A DNA stretch of 64,000 nt from positions 18,237 to 82,236 of the forward strand of contig CAZNMY010000015.1 in NCBI GenBank assembly GCA_964574325.1. Direction: 5' to 3'. The position numbers and the translations under genes were made by a program. The notes beneath the pieces are model-generated. The model saw only the letters and a list, made by a program, of their open reading frames with translations. It ran no database searches and was not told the DNA's origin. The DNA comes from CAMDPA01 sp964574325. GTDB taxonomy: Bacteria > Pseudomonadota > Alphaproteobacteria > Rhizobiales > Hyphomicrobiaceae. How positions within the stretch are numbered: the stretch's first letter is position 1; each line of letters starts with the position of its first letter. Shown piece after piece: positions 35,689-44,987 of the stretch.

Positions 35689-36900
35689 CTACACCTGCTC
35701 AGCCGCCTGGAACACCTTGGCGCGCGCGCGGGCCTCGAGGGCGGGCAGCACCTCGTTGCCGAACAGGCGCAGGTTGTCGGCGGTGTCTTCGTGGCCGAGA
35801 TTGCCGCCCTGCATCATCAGCATGAGATGGCCGAGGCCGCCGATGCCGTCGGTGAAGCGCTCGATCTGCTTCACCACCTTGTCGGGCGTGCCGCAGAACA
35901 GCAGGCCGATGTCGATCAGCTCGTCGATCGAGGCGTTGATCGGCTGGATCATCTTGCCATCAGGCGAGGCGATGGGGCGGATCGCGCGCGGGTTCGACGG
36001 CTTCGTGCGCAGCATCCGCACGAGCGCGTCGTTGGAGAAGTAGCCCGGCGGTTGCTTGAAGGGCGGTGCGACTTGTGCGGTCGTCCTGATGTAGTCGACG
36101 ATCGGCTCCGCGCGGCGGCGCGCCTCGGCGTCCGTGGATGCGGTTGCGGCGAGCGCCAGATAAGCGAGGCGGTCGACGGGGATCTCGCTGCCGCGGCCGG
36201 TGGCGCGCCAGCCTTCGGCATAAGCCTTGTGCAATTCCTTCGTCGCGCCGAAGCCGCCGAGGAAGCTCGCGATGACGTAGCCGCGCCGGCCGAGATCGCG
36301 GGCGTTGCCGGGGCTGCCCGTCGTCACCCACACGGGCGGGTGGGGCTGCTGCATCGGGCGCGGCCAGACGTTGATGTTACGGTGATGAAAGAACTCGCCC
36401 TCGAAGTTGAAAGGGCCGTCGTGCGTGGTCATCGCCTTGATGATGATGTCGTGCGATTCCCAGAAGCGGTCCATGAAGCGCAGCGGATTGGAATTCGCCG
36501 GCGTGATCTCGTAGGGGATGCCCTTGACGAAGCCCATCTCGAGACGTCCGCCGGAGATCACGTCGATCATCGACAGTTCCTCGGCGATGCGCACGGGATC
36601 GTTGCGGTTCGCGATGGGCACGCCGAGGATGAGGATGCGCGCCTTCTTTGTAATGCGCGCGAGAATGCCGAGGACGACGGTTGCCGAGGACGTGATGCAC
36701 GTCGCGGTCTGGTGGTGCTCGTTGACCATCAGATCGAGGCCGACTTCATCGGCGATCGCCCATTCGTCGAGGTAGCGATTGTAGAGCTTGTGCGCCTCTT
36801 CAGGCCGGCACAACTGGTTGGGGAGCGTGACGCGCAGCGTCGGGCGGTCGAGCGACCAGGCTTCGGGGTAGGGCTGCTCGGAAAAATGATAGATGCGCAT
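35689..36900 (-). CDS. LLM-class (luciferase-family) flavin-dependent oxidoreductase
   Basis: A 403-aa F420/FMN-dependent monooxygenase-type protein. Recognisable segments are NEHHQTATCITSSATVVLG, ARITKKARILILGVPIANRN, RIAEELSMIDVISGGRLEMG and PRPMQQPHPPVWVTTGS. It is the last gene of an apparent operon with an alpha/beta hydrolase (11 bp upstream) and a cupin protein. The combination suggests oxidative breakdown of an organic compound. The substrate is unknown. Confidence 0.88.
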   Translation of the reverse strand: MRIYHFSEQPYPEAWSLDRPTLRVTLPNQLCRPEEAHKLYNRYLDEWAIADEVGLDLMVNEHHQTATCITSSATVVLGILARITKKARILILGVPIANRNDPVRIAEELSMIDVISGGRLEMGFVKGIPYEITPANSNPLRFMDRFWESHDIIIKAMTTHDGPFNFEGEFFHHRNINVWPRPMQQPHPPVWVTTGSPGNARDLGRRGYVIASFLGGFGATKELHKAYAEGWRATGRGSEIPVDRLAYLALAATASTDAEARRRAEPIVDYIRTTAQVAPPFKQPPGYFSNDALVRMLRTKPSNPRAIRPIASPDGKMIQPINASIDELIDIGLLFCGTPDKVVKQIERFTDGIGGLGHLMLMMQGGNLGHEDTADNLRLFGNEVLPALEARARAKVFQAAEQV

Positions 36901-36911
36901 AATCGTGTGCC

Positions 36912-37742
36912 TCAGCGATGAGCCGGCGTCGTCGCTGCAGCGGGCAGCGTGTCGATGAATTTCGCGATTGCTGCGAGCGTGGCCGCGGGTTGCTCGACGT
37001 GGGGCAGGTGGCCGGCGCGTTCGATCTTCTCGAGGCGGGCGCCGGGGATCTTCTCGGCAAGCATTGCGGCGACTGTCGGGGCGACGATGCGATCGTCCGA
37101 GCCGCGCAGAACTAGAGTCGGTGCGGAGATGCGATGGAGCCGGCGGGCGAGCTTGGGGTCGTGCATGTAGGGCTGCCAGACGAAACGGGCGAGGGCTTCG
37201 CGGGCGCGCACGCGATCGGTGACGGCCGCCTCGGGCAGCTCGGTGTGATCGACCTGGAAGCGCGCGGGATCGGCGAAGGCGAGCTTGACGAGGTCGGCTT
37301 CGGTGTGGGCGAACAGGTCGACGTAATCGCGCGCATCGCGGTTGCCGGCCTTGACGCCCATCGGGCCGATCAGGACGAGCCCGGCGATGCGCTGGCAGGA
37401 TTTGATCGCCATCTGGGCGGCGACATAGGCGCCGAGCGAGGCAGCGACGATCGTCACGTCCTTCGCTGACTTGTCGTTGGCGAGAATGTGCTCGACGAGG
37501 TCGAGGTAGAGATAGGAGAGGTCGTCGGCCGTTGTCAGGTGATTGGCGGCGTCGTGCTTGCCGAAGCCGGGATGCACCGGCGCCGATACGCGTCCAAGTT
37601 TGGCAAGACCGGACGCGAACGCCGCGTCCGATGCCAGCCAGATGCCGGCGGAGAGAAACACGATGTTGCGGCCGGAGCCCGAGACCGAGAGATCCAAGGG
37701 TTGCCCCAGAAGCTCCACTGTCGACTTCGCCGGCTCGGACAT
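36912..37742 (-). CDS. Alpha/beta-fold hydrolase
   Basis: A 276-aa hydrolase. The nucleophile elbow is AASLGAY (Ser ~106; the first Gly of GxSxG is Ala), with acid residue in LVLRGSDDRIV and the catalytic His in ERAGHLPHVEQP near the C-terminus. It likely hydrolyses an ester or C-C bond. It lies 43 bp after the cupin gene and 11 bp before the luciferase-family gene. Confidence 0.85.
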   Translation of the reverse strand: MSEPAKSTVELLGQPLDLSVSGSGRNIVFLSAGIWLASDAAFASGLAKLGRVSAPVHPGFGKHDAANHLTTADDLSYLYLDLVEHILANDKSAKDVTIVAASLGAYVAAQMAIKSCQRIAGLVLIGPMGVKAGNRDARDYVDLFAHTEADLVKLAFADPARFQVDHTELPEAAVTDRVRAREALARFVWQPYMHDPKLARRLHRISAPTLVLRGSDDRIVAPTVAAMLAEKIPGARLEKIERAGHLPHVEQPAATLAAIAKFIDTLPAAATTPAHR

Positions 37743-37785
37743 ACTCGCGTTTCTCCCTGCTTGCGGTGCGTGCGCCGTTTCCTGA

Positions 37786-39048
37786 TCAGCCCGCCGCGCT
37801 CGAGGGCAGTTGCTGATCGGCCTTGCGCCAGTTGTGGTACTTCTCGGGCACCTCGAACCACTCCGGCTTCATGCGGCTCTCGACGCCGTTCTTCTTCAGG
37901 ATCGCCTCGTATTCCTTGCGGATGTACGGGTCCTCGAACCAGTAGGGGATCGCGGTGCCGCCTTCCTGCAGTTCCATGCCGGTGTAGTCGATGTGCTTCT
38001 GGCCGGGAGGACCGGGATCGCGGCCGGGGTTGTGCGGGCCGAACCACGCGGTGAGGCGGAACGGCTCGTTCCCCACTGAGTAATGGCCGTGATACCAGCG
38101 CGCGCCGCCGGGGGCTGCCGTGACGAGGCCGAACTGCTCGTAGTCGACTTTGCGGACTTCCTTCTCGTTGCCGTCCTTCCAGGGCGTCTCGCCGGCCCGC
38201 TCGGGCCACGAATAGGTGTAGCCCTTGCCCTTCAGGCAGATCAGCACGGCAGCCGAGGTGTGCGCGTGCAGTTTCGAATAGCGGCCGAGCTCGTGCTGGC
38301 CGATCCAGTAGTAGAACTGGTTGTTGGTCATGAACGGCTCGACCCGGCGCCAGCCGACCGAGCGGCGGTTGTCGAGCGGCAGGTCGCAGTTGATCACGTC
38401 GGGGATGAAGTTGGTGCGGCGCATGGCGAGGCCGCGCACGGGATCGGGCTCGATGTCGTCCTTGTACTTGAAGAAGTCGTCGGCGCCGGAGAAGCGATCG
38501 CGGAACACGAACGGGTTCTCGAACACGGCGGGGACCGAGTTGATCATGTTGAGAACGTTGGGCGCGGTCGTGCCGGCGATCAGCACGGCGGGTGAGGACG
38601 TGGCGTTGACGATGCGGTGCATGGCGTTCATCGGGATCGAGAACATCGAGCCCTTCTGCCACTCGAAGGTATGACGCTTGCTGTCGCCTTCGTGCCAGAC
38701 CTCGGTGGAGCCGCGGCCGTCCACGACGAGGAAGATCTCCTCGTACATATGCTTTTCGGGGTTGAGCGCGCCGCGGGCGGGCACCTCGACGACGTACATG
38801 CCCCACTTGGTCTCGGTGCCGTAGAGCTGGACGTAGGTGCCGCGGCCGCCGGTGCGCTTCCAGGGGGCGAGCGGCAGGTCGAGCACGGTGCGGACGCCGT
38901 TGCCGCGGAAGCAGGGAATACCCTCGCTCTCCATGAACGCGTCGTACGGTGTCGGCTGCTTCTTGAACTCGCCGAACCCTGCCCGCTTCATGCCGGACGG
39001 TTCGTGCCAGTGTACGCCGTCATGCTTGCCGGGGGTGTCGTGAGCCAT
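37786..39048 (-). CDS. Bicupin protein
   Basis: A 420-aa protein with two cupin modules. The first centres on PEKHMYEEIFLVVDGRGSTE, with the second motif IPMNAMHRIVNAT. The second centres on GRYSKLHAHTSAAVLICLKG and continues to a late ARWYHGHYS. Histidine and glutamate ligands fit a metal-binding bicupin like gentisate-1,2-dioxygenase relatives or a storage-type cupin. The ATG at 39048 has GAGG upstream. It is the first gene of the three-gene set; the promoter should lie in the ~280 bp shared with the divergent lysozyme-like gene. Confidence 0.82.
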   Translation of the reverse strand: MAHDTPGKHDGVHWHEPSGMKRAGFGEFKKQPTPYDAFMESEGIPCFRGNGVRTVLDLPLAPWKRTGGRGTYVQLYGTETKWGMYVVEVPARGALNPEKHMYEEIFLVVDGRGSTEVWHEGDSKRHTFEWQKGSMFSIPMNAMHRIVNATSSPAVLIAGTTAPNVLNMINSVPAVFENPFVFRDRFSGADDFFKYKDDIEPDPVRGLAMRRTNFIPDVINCDLPLDNRRSVGWRRVEPFMTNNQFYYWIGQHELGRYSKLHAHTSAAVLICLKGKGYTYSWPERAGETPWKDGNEKEVRKVDYEQFGLVTAAPGGARWYHGHYSVGNEPFRLTAWFGPHNPGRDPGPPGQKHIDYTGMELQEGGTAIPYWFEDPYIRKEYEAILKKNGVESRMKPEWFEVPEKYHNWRKADQQLPSSAAG

Positions 39049-39326
39049 GGGGGATTCCTCGCCGTCATTAGAGACTATCGTCGTAGTGAAGTGCGCTGGG
39101 CACGGGGGGAGTGTCAAGAGTTGCGGCGGAGAGAGGGACACCGTTGCGCCGCACTTCGGGCGGATCGGCCGTTTGGACGTATGCGCCGTTGGCTTCGCGC
39201 CTTGCAAGCGCCCAACACTTTGAGCATGGTGAATACACGGTAGGCGCACCCGGTTCCGTGTCGATCCATGGTGTCGACAGGGGGCCGCCGGTGCGGGAAA
39301 TTTTGCCAGCGTCGAGGAGCGTACCG

Positions 39327-40775
39327 ATGGACCAGGAGGCCTGGAACCAGATCTACAATGATCTGGAAAGGGACATGGCGGGGCTGGCCAAGCGTGACGG
39401 CGGCGGCTCTGACCTCGATGTCATCCTCGCGATCGACAGGGCGCGCTTCGCGATGGAGCGCGGCGACACCGACGAGGCGATCGCGCTGATCCAGGAGGTG
39501 AAGCAGCGGTTGCGTAGCGGCGATGGCGCGGTGACGCGGAGCAGGGGGTCTTCGGCGGGCATCGACCGGCTCGAGGCGCTCGAGGACAACCTGCATTCGA
39601 CGACACGGCTCGGCTCTGCCCGGCTCGAGATCGTGGGCGAAGAGGAAGAGGAGCCGACGCGCGCGGCGAGCCAGAACACCAAGGTCAACAAATCGATCAA
39701 GTTCGATGAGGTGGAGGACGAAATCCTGCGGATGTGGAGTTCGTGCAAGATCCGCCCGGAGAAGGCCGGTGCGGTGCGCCGCGAGGCCGACCGGGTCGTG
39801 CAGAACCGTAAAGTCTACGAGGCGATCTCGGCGAGGACCCAGGTGCCGTGGTGGTTCATCGGCCTCATTCACGGCATGGAATGCTCGTTCTCGCTCGCCA
39901 AGCACCTCCACAACGGCGACAGCCTGAAAGCGCGAACGTGGCAAGTGCCGGCCGGACGGCCGAAAGACGGCAGTCCGCCGTTCACGTTCGAGGCGAGCGC
40001 TGTCGATGCGCTGCACGTCGACGGTTTCGCCGGTAAGACAGACTGGCAGCTCGCCATGGTGCTGTACCGGCTCGAACGCTACAACGGCTTCGGGTATCGC
40101 AGGAAATTCGGGTTCGCCTCGCCCTACCTGTGGAGCTACACGCACCACTTCTCGTCCGGCAAATATGTGAAGGACGGTGTGTTCGATGCGAATGCGACGT
40201 CCAAGCAGTGCGGTGCGGCCGCGATGCTGAAGGATCTCGTACAGCGCGGCGTGGTGACGGTGGACGAGAAGAAGCCCGAGCCGGTGGTGGCGGTCGCGCC
40301 CAAGCCGACTGTTGTGGCGACGCCGGGTCCGGCGACAGTTCAAACGCCGGCGCCCCCAGCCGCCCCGGTCGCGGCACCGGAGGTGGCAGCCGCACCGGTG
40401 CCTCCGTCGGCTCCCCTTTCGGCCCCTGCTTCGCCGCCAGCGCCTTCAGTTGCGGAACCTCCGGTCGCGGCACCTGTGCCCGCCGCAACGCCGACCGGAC
40501 CGGTCGCTGCACCGGGTGTTGCCCCGGCCGCCGCACCTGCGCCAGTTCCAGCCGCTGCTGCGCCTCAGGCGGCACCAGTTTCGCTTGCGCCCGCTGCAGC
40601 CCCGGTCCCGATAGCACCGGTTCCAGCGGCGGCACCGGTTCCCGTGCAGGCGGTACCTGCGGTCGTTCCGGCTTCTTCCCCGCCATCGGCGCCGACACCG
40701 GGTGCACCGTCGGCAGGCGCTGTGTCTCCGGCAGTCGCGGCAGCGCTCGCGGAACTCGCGAAGCGGTCGAAGTAG
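39327..40775 (+). CDS. Lysozyme-like protein with Pro/Ala-rich tail
   Basis: A 482-aa protein starting at ATG 39327 (GAGGAG eight bases upstream). Residues ~1-120 are acidic and helical. The central ~135-260 region carries a lysozyme-like pattern: VPWWFIGLIHGMECSF, KHLHNGDSLKARTWQVPAGR, YNGFGYRRKFGFASPYLWSY and GKYVKDGVFD. HGMEC holds the likely catalytic Glu. About 170 residues of Pro/Ala/Val repeats (PAAAPVP-type) follow. No signal peptide is visible. It may act in cell-wall remodelling, or be phage-derived. Confidence 0.72.
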   Translation: MDQEAWNQIYNDLERDMAGLAKRDGGGSDLDVILAIDRARFAMERGDTDEAIALIQEVKQRLRSGDGAVTRSRGSSAGIDRLEALEDNLHSTTRLGSARLEIVGEEEEEPTRAASQNTKVNKSIKFDEVEDEILRMWSSCKIRPEKAGAVRREADRVVQNRKVYEAISARTQVPWWFIGLIHGMECSFSLAKHLHNGDSLKARTWQVPAGRPKDGSPPFTFEASAVDALHVDGFAGKTDWQLAMVLYRLERYNGFGYRRKFGFASPYLWSYTHHFSSGKYVKDGVFDANATSKQCGAAAMLKDLVQRGVVTVDEKKPEPVVAVAPKPTVVATPGPATVQTPAPPAAPVAAPEVAAAPVPPSAPLSAPASPPAPSVAEPPVAAPVPAATPTGPVAAPGVAPAAAPAPVPAAAAPQAAPVSLAPAAAPVPIAPVPAAAPVPVQAVPAVVPASSPPSAPTPGAPSAGAVSPAVAAALAELAKRSK

Positions 40776-40796
40776 GGTCGTGCCGCTGTGGCGGGA

Positions 40797-41588
40797 TCAG
40801 CGCGGGGGATACCAGGCGGGTTTGCGGCGTTCGAGGAAGGCGGCGACGCCTTCCAGCGCTTCAGGCGTCGCGAAGGTATCGATGTTGGCGTGATGCTCGC
40901 GGGCGGCGCGAAGCTCGTCCATGATGCCGGGGTAGGCGCGGTTCAGGTGGGCCTTGAGTTCGGCTTGTGCGCCGGGGGCGCCGAGCAGGAATGCTTCGAT
41001 CGCGGCGTCGAGTGCTTTTGCCACGTCGCCTGCGGCGTGAACCTCGTCGACCAGCCCTGAGCGGAGGGCGTCGGCCGCCGCCAAGCGCGTGCCCGAAAGT
41101 GCGAGCCGGCGATACGCGCGCAGACCGATCGCGCGGATGAGCACCGGGGCGACGCCGACCGGGGCGACGCCACTGCGGATCTGCGGCAGCGAGAAGAACG
41201 CGGTGTCTTCGGCAAGGACCATGTCGCAGCAGGCGACGAGGGCTACCGCGCCTCCGACGCAGGCGCCTTGGACGACGGCGATGGTCGGCTTGGTGAAGCG
41301 CTCCAGCAGCATGAAGACGTCGATGAAGCCGGTGTGCTTGACGTCGGTGTGTTTCGCGTCGCTGCCTGCGCCGCTGGGTTTTGACATGTCGGCGCCGGAC
41401 GAGAAGTGCTTGCCGGCTGCCCGCAGGACAATGAGGCGGACGCCCGGATCAGCGTCGAGGCTATTCAGCGTGTGGGTCAACTCGTCCAGCATGGCCTGAT
41501 CGAAGGCGTTCATGTGATCTGGGCGATCGAGTGTGATCGTGGCTGCGCCGCGGGGAGAAGTTTCGCAGCGGATGGTCGTGAGCTTCAT
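40797..41588 (-). CDS. Enoyl-CoA hydratase/isomerase family protein
   Basis: A 263-aa crotonase-fold protein. The oxyanion-hole segments are GKHFSSGADMSKP and GACVGGAVALVACCDMVLA. The catalytic region is FSLPQIRSGVAPVG, with residues differing from the two-Glu arrangement of classic hydratases; this position reads IRSGVAP rather than the usual PE. The enzyme may therefore be an isomerase or hydrolase rather than a standard hydratase. It shares the minus strand with ybdK, 54 bp away. Confidence 0.85.
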   Translation of the reverse strand: MKLTTIRCETSPRGAATITLDRPDHMNAFDQAMLDELTHTLNSLDADPGVRLIVLRAAGKHFSSGADMSKPSGAGSDAKHTDVKHTGFIDVFMLLERFTKPTIAVVQGACVGGAVALVACCDMVLAEDTAFFSLPQIRSGVAPVGVAPVLIRAIGLRAYRRLALSGTRLAAADALRSGLVDEVHAAGDVAKALDAAIEAFLLGAPGAQAELKAHLNRAYPGIMDELRAAREHHANIDTFATPEALEGVAAFLERRKPAWYPPR

Positions 41589-41642
41589 GGCGGCGTTCCG
41601 TTCCGGTCTGCGCGTTCCTGTCCGATGGACGTGGGGCCGGAC

Positions 41643-42776
41643 CTACGATGCCGGCCGCGTCTCTGCGATCAGTTCGTCTACGACGTCGACGAGGCCGGCG
41701 CTCGCGGCTTTGCCTGCCGCGATCGCCGATGAGAACGTCGCGAGCTGGCGGTCGGCGCTCGTGCCGGCTGCGACGATGGCGCGGGTATGCTCGATCTCGG
41801 CGGTACAACCCAGTGCGTCGGCGTCTTCCGCGACCAGCGCCAGCAACTCGTCGAGCAGTGTCGCGAACGGGACGAGCTTGCCCTTGCCGAAGTCGAACAG
41901 CTTACCGCTCGCGCCGTAGCGCTGGGCGCGCCACCGGTTCTCTTCCAGCAGGAAGACGGGGTAGGTGCGCCAGCTCAGGTTCTGGCGGCGCTGGCGCCAC
42001 AACATCCGGCAGGTGCAGACATAGAGCGCGGCGACGGCCAGCGCATCGGCGGGCCGCGTGCACACGTCGGTGACGCGCATTTCGAGCGTGGGATAGCGGG
42101 ATGAAGGGCGAATGTCCCACCAGATCTTGCTCGCGTCTTCGATCACGTTCTCGCCGGTGAGCACGTCGACGATACCCTGGTATTCGTCCCAGCTCGACAA
42201 GCGGCCGGGGAGACCGGTGCGCGGCAACTCCCGCATCATCGCGAGACGGTAGCTCTTGAGGCCCGTGTTTTCGCCCTCCCAGAACGGCGAGGAGGTCGAG
42301 AGGACCAGCAGATGCGGCAGGAAATAGCGCATCTGGTTCATCAGATCGATGCGCAATTCGGGATCTTCGATCCCGACGTGGACGTGCATGCCGCAGATCG
42401 CCAGCCGCCGGGCGACACCGGCGAGGTCGTTGGCGAGGCTCTGGTAGCGGGTCTTGTCGGTGGGGGAGACGGACGCGGCCGAACCGAACGGGTGGGTGGC
42501 GGCAGCGATCGGGGCGAGGCCGTGATCGGCTGCCAGCCGGGAGATCGTCGTGCGCAGGCGGACGAGATCGTCGCGGGCGTCGCCGATGCGGGTCACAGGG
42601 CGGGTGCCGACCTCGATCTGGGATCGGAGAAATTCGGGGCTGAACTGGCTGCCGAGCGCGGCTTCGCAGGCGCTCATCAGCTCGGGCGGAGCGGGGGCAA
42701 GGTTTCTGCTCGCGATATCAACGAGGTGATATTCCTCCTCGATCCCGAAAGTGAAACTGGGCTCGGAAACGGCCAT
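41643..42776 (-). CDS. Carboxylate-amine ligase, YbdK family (GCS2)
   Basis: A 377-aa protein of glutamate-cysteine ligase family 2. The opening FTFGIEEEYHLVD is diagnostic, with SQIEVGTRP, ICGMHVHVGIEDPE and TLEMRVTDVCTRPADA further on. YbdK has weak glutamate-cysteine ligase activity in vitro; its natural role is unclear. ATG 42776 has AGGG upstream; in-frame ATGs up to 42839 are possible. It is divergent from the GlsB-type gene. Confidence 0.92.
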   Translation of the reverse strand: MAVSEPSFTFGIEEEYHLVDIASRNLAPAPPELMSACEAALGSQFSPEFLRSQIEVGTRPVTRIGDARDDLVRLRTTISRLAADHGLAPIAAATHPFGSAASVSPTDKTRYQSLANDLAGVARRLAICGMHVHVGIEDPELRIDLMNQMRYFLPHLLVLSTSSPFWEGENTGLKSYRLAMMRELPRTGLPGRLSSWDEYQGIVDVLTGENVIEDASKIWWDIRPSSRYPTLEMRVTDVCTRPADALAVAALYVCTCRMLWRQRRQNLSWRTYPVFLLEENRWRAQRYGASGKLFDFGKGKLVPFATLLDELLALVAEDADALGCTAEIEHTRAIVAAGTSADRQLATFSSAIAAGKAASAGLVDVVDELIAETRPAS

Positions 42777-42882
42777 TTGTTTTTCCCTGCGCAGGAGTGT
42801 CGGCCGTGCCACAGCCGTCATAGTCGCGGCGTAGTTCATGGCGTAAGGTGAGCAACCTAAGCCCAAGCATGGAGACCGGACA

Positions 42883-43209
42883 ATGCCGCAGCAAGCCACC
42901 GACATTTTCAATGTGATCTGGTCTTACCTGTCGCAGCTCGACCGTGGTCTCGTGATCATGTTGGTCAACGGTCTGATCGCTGGGTGGCTGGCCGGACAGA
43001 TCCTCGGTGGCGGTGGTCTCCTGCGCAATCTCGTCGTCGGCGTGATCGGTGCGTTCGTCGGCGGCGCCATGGTGAAATACGGCCTGCTCAATCTGCCCGC
43101 GTCCGTCACCAATGTGACCAACTCCGTGCCCTATGGCACGCAGATCCTGATTTCGACCATCGGCGCCATGATCGTCGTCCTGATCGCCCGTTTCCTCGGA
43201 CGAAGCTAG
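42883..43209 (+). CDS. GlsB/YeaQ/YmgE stress-response membrane protein
   Basis: A 108-aa membrane protein with three hydrophobic helices and the family's Gly-rich core GLIAGWLAGQILGGGGLLRN with VVGVIGAFVGG. Members are induced by stress in enterobacteria and often called transglycosylase-associated. The function is not known in detail. GGAG precedes the ATG. An N-terminal extension of ~20 residues precedes the usual core. Confidence 0.85.
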   Translation: MPQQATDIFNVIWSYLSQLDRGLVIMLVNGLIAGWLAGQILGGGGLLRNLVVGVIGAFVGGAMVKYGLLNLPASVTNVTNSVPYGTQILISTIGAMIVVLIARFLGRS

Positions 43210-43302
43210 TTTTTCGCCTCATTCACAACATTCAAGCGGTTGCCATCCCGGTGCTCGTCACCGGATCCATCCCGTAGCCAACGCAGGCGGTTGTTGTCGG
43301 CT

Positions 43303-43329
43303 GGACCCCGGCAACAAGTGCCGGGGTGA
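43303..43329. repeat. REP-type hairpin
   Basis: CCCCGGCA acaag TGCCGGGG forms a perfect 8-bp stem at 43306-43326, with GTGAC following. It stands 100 bp after the GlsB-type gene and may end its transcript or be a dispersed palindrome. Confidence 0.6.
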
Positions 43330-43438
43330 CATCGGGTTGTCTTTGCATGAATTCGGACACGAGGTCGCCTGAAGTCGAGGGCTGCCATGCACGGTGTCGC
43401 GCTGGCGGAGCAGCGCGTTTGCGCCTAAATAGGCGGTC

Positions 43439-44383
43439 ATGGTCACCCTGATCGACAATACCAAGCCGCGGCATCCCGAGAAGGCCAACCGGCCCGATAC
43501 GCCCGTGCTGCCCAAACCGGATTGGATCCGGGTCAAGGCGCCGGTCTCGCCGGAGTACGAGCGCACGCGCGCGATCGTCCGGGACAACAAGCTCACCACC
43601 GTTTGCGAAGAGGCGGGCTGCCCGAACATCGGGGAGTGCTGGACGCAGCGGCACGCCACCATGATGATCATGGGCGAGATCTGCACGCGCGCCTGCTCGT
43701 TCTGCAACGTGGCGACGGGCAAGCCGCTGCCACTGGATGCCGACGAGCCCGAGAACGTCGCCAATGCGGTGGCCAAGCTCGGTCTCGCGCATGTCGTGAT
43801 CACGTCGGTCGACCGGGACGATCTCGAGGACGGTGGTGCTGCTCATTTCGCAGCCGTGATCCGTGCGATCCGTGCGCGCGGGCCGGAGACGACGATCGAG
43901 GTTCTGACCCCTGATTTTCTGCGCAAGCCCGGCGCGCTCGAAGTGGTCGTCGAGGCGCGGCCCGACGTGTTCAACCACAATCTCGAAACGGTCCCCGGCC
44001 TCTATCTCAAGATCCGGCCGGGCGCGCGGTACTTTCATTCGCTGCGGCTGCTGCAACGGGTGAAAGAACTCGATCCCACGATGTTCACGAAGTCCGGCAT
44101 CATGGTCGGGCTCGGCGAGACGCGCGAGGACGTGCTGCAGGTGATGGACGACATGCGCTCGGCCGACATCGATTTTCTGACGATCGGCCAGTACCTTCAG
44201 CCCACGCGCAAGCACGCCGAGGTGAAGTCCTTCGTGACGCCGGACGAGTTCAAGGCGTTCGAGCGCACGGCACTGAGCAAGGGCTTCCTGATCGTGGCGT
44301 CGAGTCCGCTCACGCGCTCGTCCTACCACGCTGATGCCGACTTCGCGCGGATGAAGGCGGCGCGGGTGGCTGCCCAGGGTTGA
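43439..44383 (+). CDS. lipA: Lipoyl synthase
   Basis: A 314-aa radical SAM enzyme inserting two sulfurs into octanoylated carrier domains. The auxiliary cluster cysteines are in CEEAGCPNIGEC (C56, C61, C67). The radical SAM cluster cysteines are in CTRACSFC (C82, C86, C89). The terminal RSSYHA holds the family's RSS serine. Downstream sequence continues with the RatA/COQ10-type gene on the same strand, a common pairing in alphaproteobacteria. Confidence 0.97.
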   Translation: MVTLIDNTKPRHPEKANRPDTPVLPKPDWIRVKAPVSPEYERTRAIVRDNKLTTVCEEAGCPNIGECWTQRHATMMIMGEICTRACSFCNVATGKPLPLDADEPENVANAVAKLGLAHVVITSVDRDDLEDGGAAHFAAVIRAIRARGPETTIEVLTPDFLRKPGALEVVVEARPDVFNHNLETVPGLYLKIRPGARYFHSLRLLQRVKELDPTMFTKSGIMVGLGETREDVLQVMDDMRSADIDFLTIGQYLQPTRKHAEVKSFVTPDEFKAFERTALSKGFLIVASSPLTRSSYHADADFARMKAARVAAQG

Positions 44384-44500
44384 GGAAGGGGTCCAGGACC
44401 GGGGTGGGGGCCGGGGAATCCCCGTGGTGTTTCGCCACGATGGAACGGCCGCGAGAATCCACGATATAACTCTTGTGGATCAGTCGCCCAGGGCCAGGAA

Positions 44501-44977
44501 ATGCCGAGCTTCGCAACCAAGCGCCGTGTGCCCTACTCGCCGCGCCAGATGTACGACCTCGTGGCCGACATCGAGCGCTATCCGGAGTTCCTGCCGCTGT
44601 GCGAGGGGCTGACCCTGCGCTCGCGCGAGGAAAAGCCGGATCGCACGATCATGGTCGCGACCATGGTGGCCGGCTATCAGGCGATCCGCGAGAGTTTCAC
44701 CACGCGCGTGACGCTGCTGCCGGACGATCAGAAAGTGCTCGTCGAGTATCTCGACGGGCCGTTCAAGAGGCTCGAAAATCGCTGGACTTTCAAGCCTCTA
44801 TCTGGCGGTGGCTGCGATGTCGATTTCTATATCGACTATGAGCTCAAGTCGCTCATGCTGGGGATCCTTGTGGGCGCCGTGTTCGACAAGGCGTTCCGCA
44901 AGTTCTCCGAAGCGTTCGAGACGCGCGCGCGGGCGGTGTACGGCCGCGACCTCGGGGTGTCCGCGCAGTCGGTCTGA
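44501..44977 (+). CDS. RatA/COQ10-type START-domain protein
   Basis: A 158-aa SRPBCC-fold protein. The N-terminal pattern YSPRQMYDLVADIERYPEFL and the later LLPDDQKVLVEYLDGPFKRL with WTFKPL are typical of the COQ10/RatA group. In mitochondria and alphaproteobacteria these proteins bind ubiquinone and assist respiration; E. coli RatA was reported as a ribosome-associated toxin. The ubiquinone role is more likely here given the lipA neighbour. Confidence 0.88.
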   Translation: MPSFATKRRVPYSPRQMYDLVADIERYPEFLPLCEGLTLRSREEKPDRTIMVATMVAGYQAIRESFTTRVTLLPDDQKVLVEYLDGPFKRLENRWTFKPLSGGGCDVDFYIDYELKSLMLGILVGAVFDKAFRKFSEAFETRARAVYGRDLGVSAQSV

Positions 44978-44987
44978 GGCGCCGATG

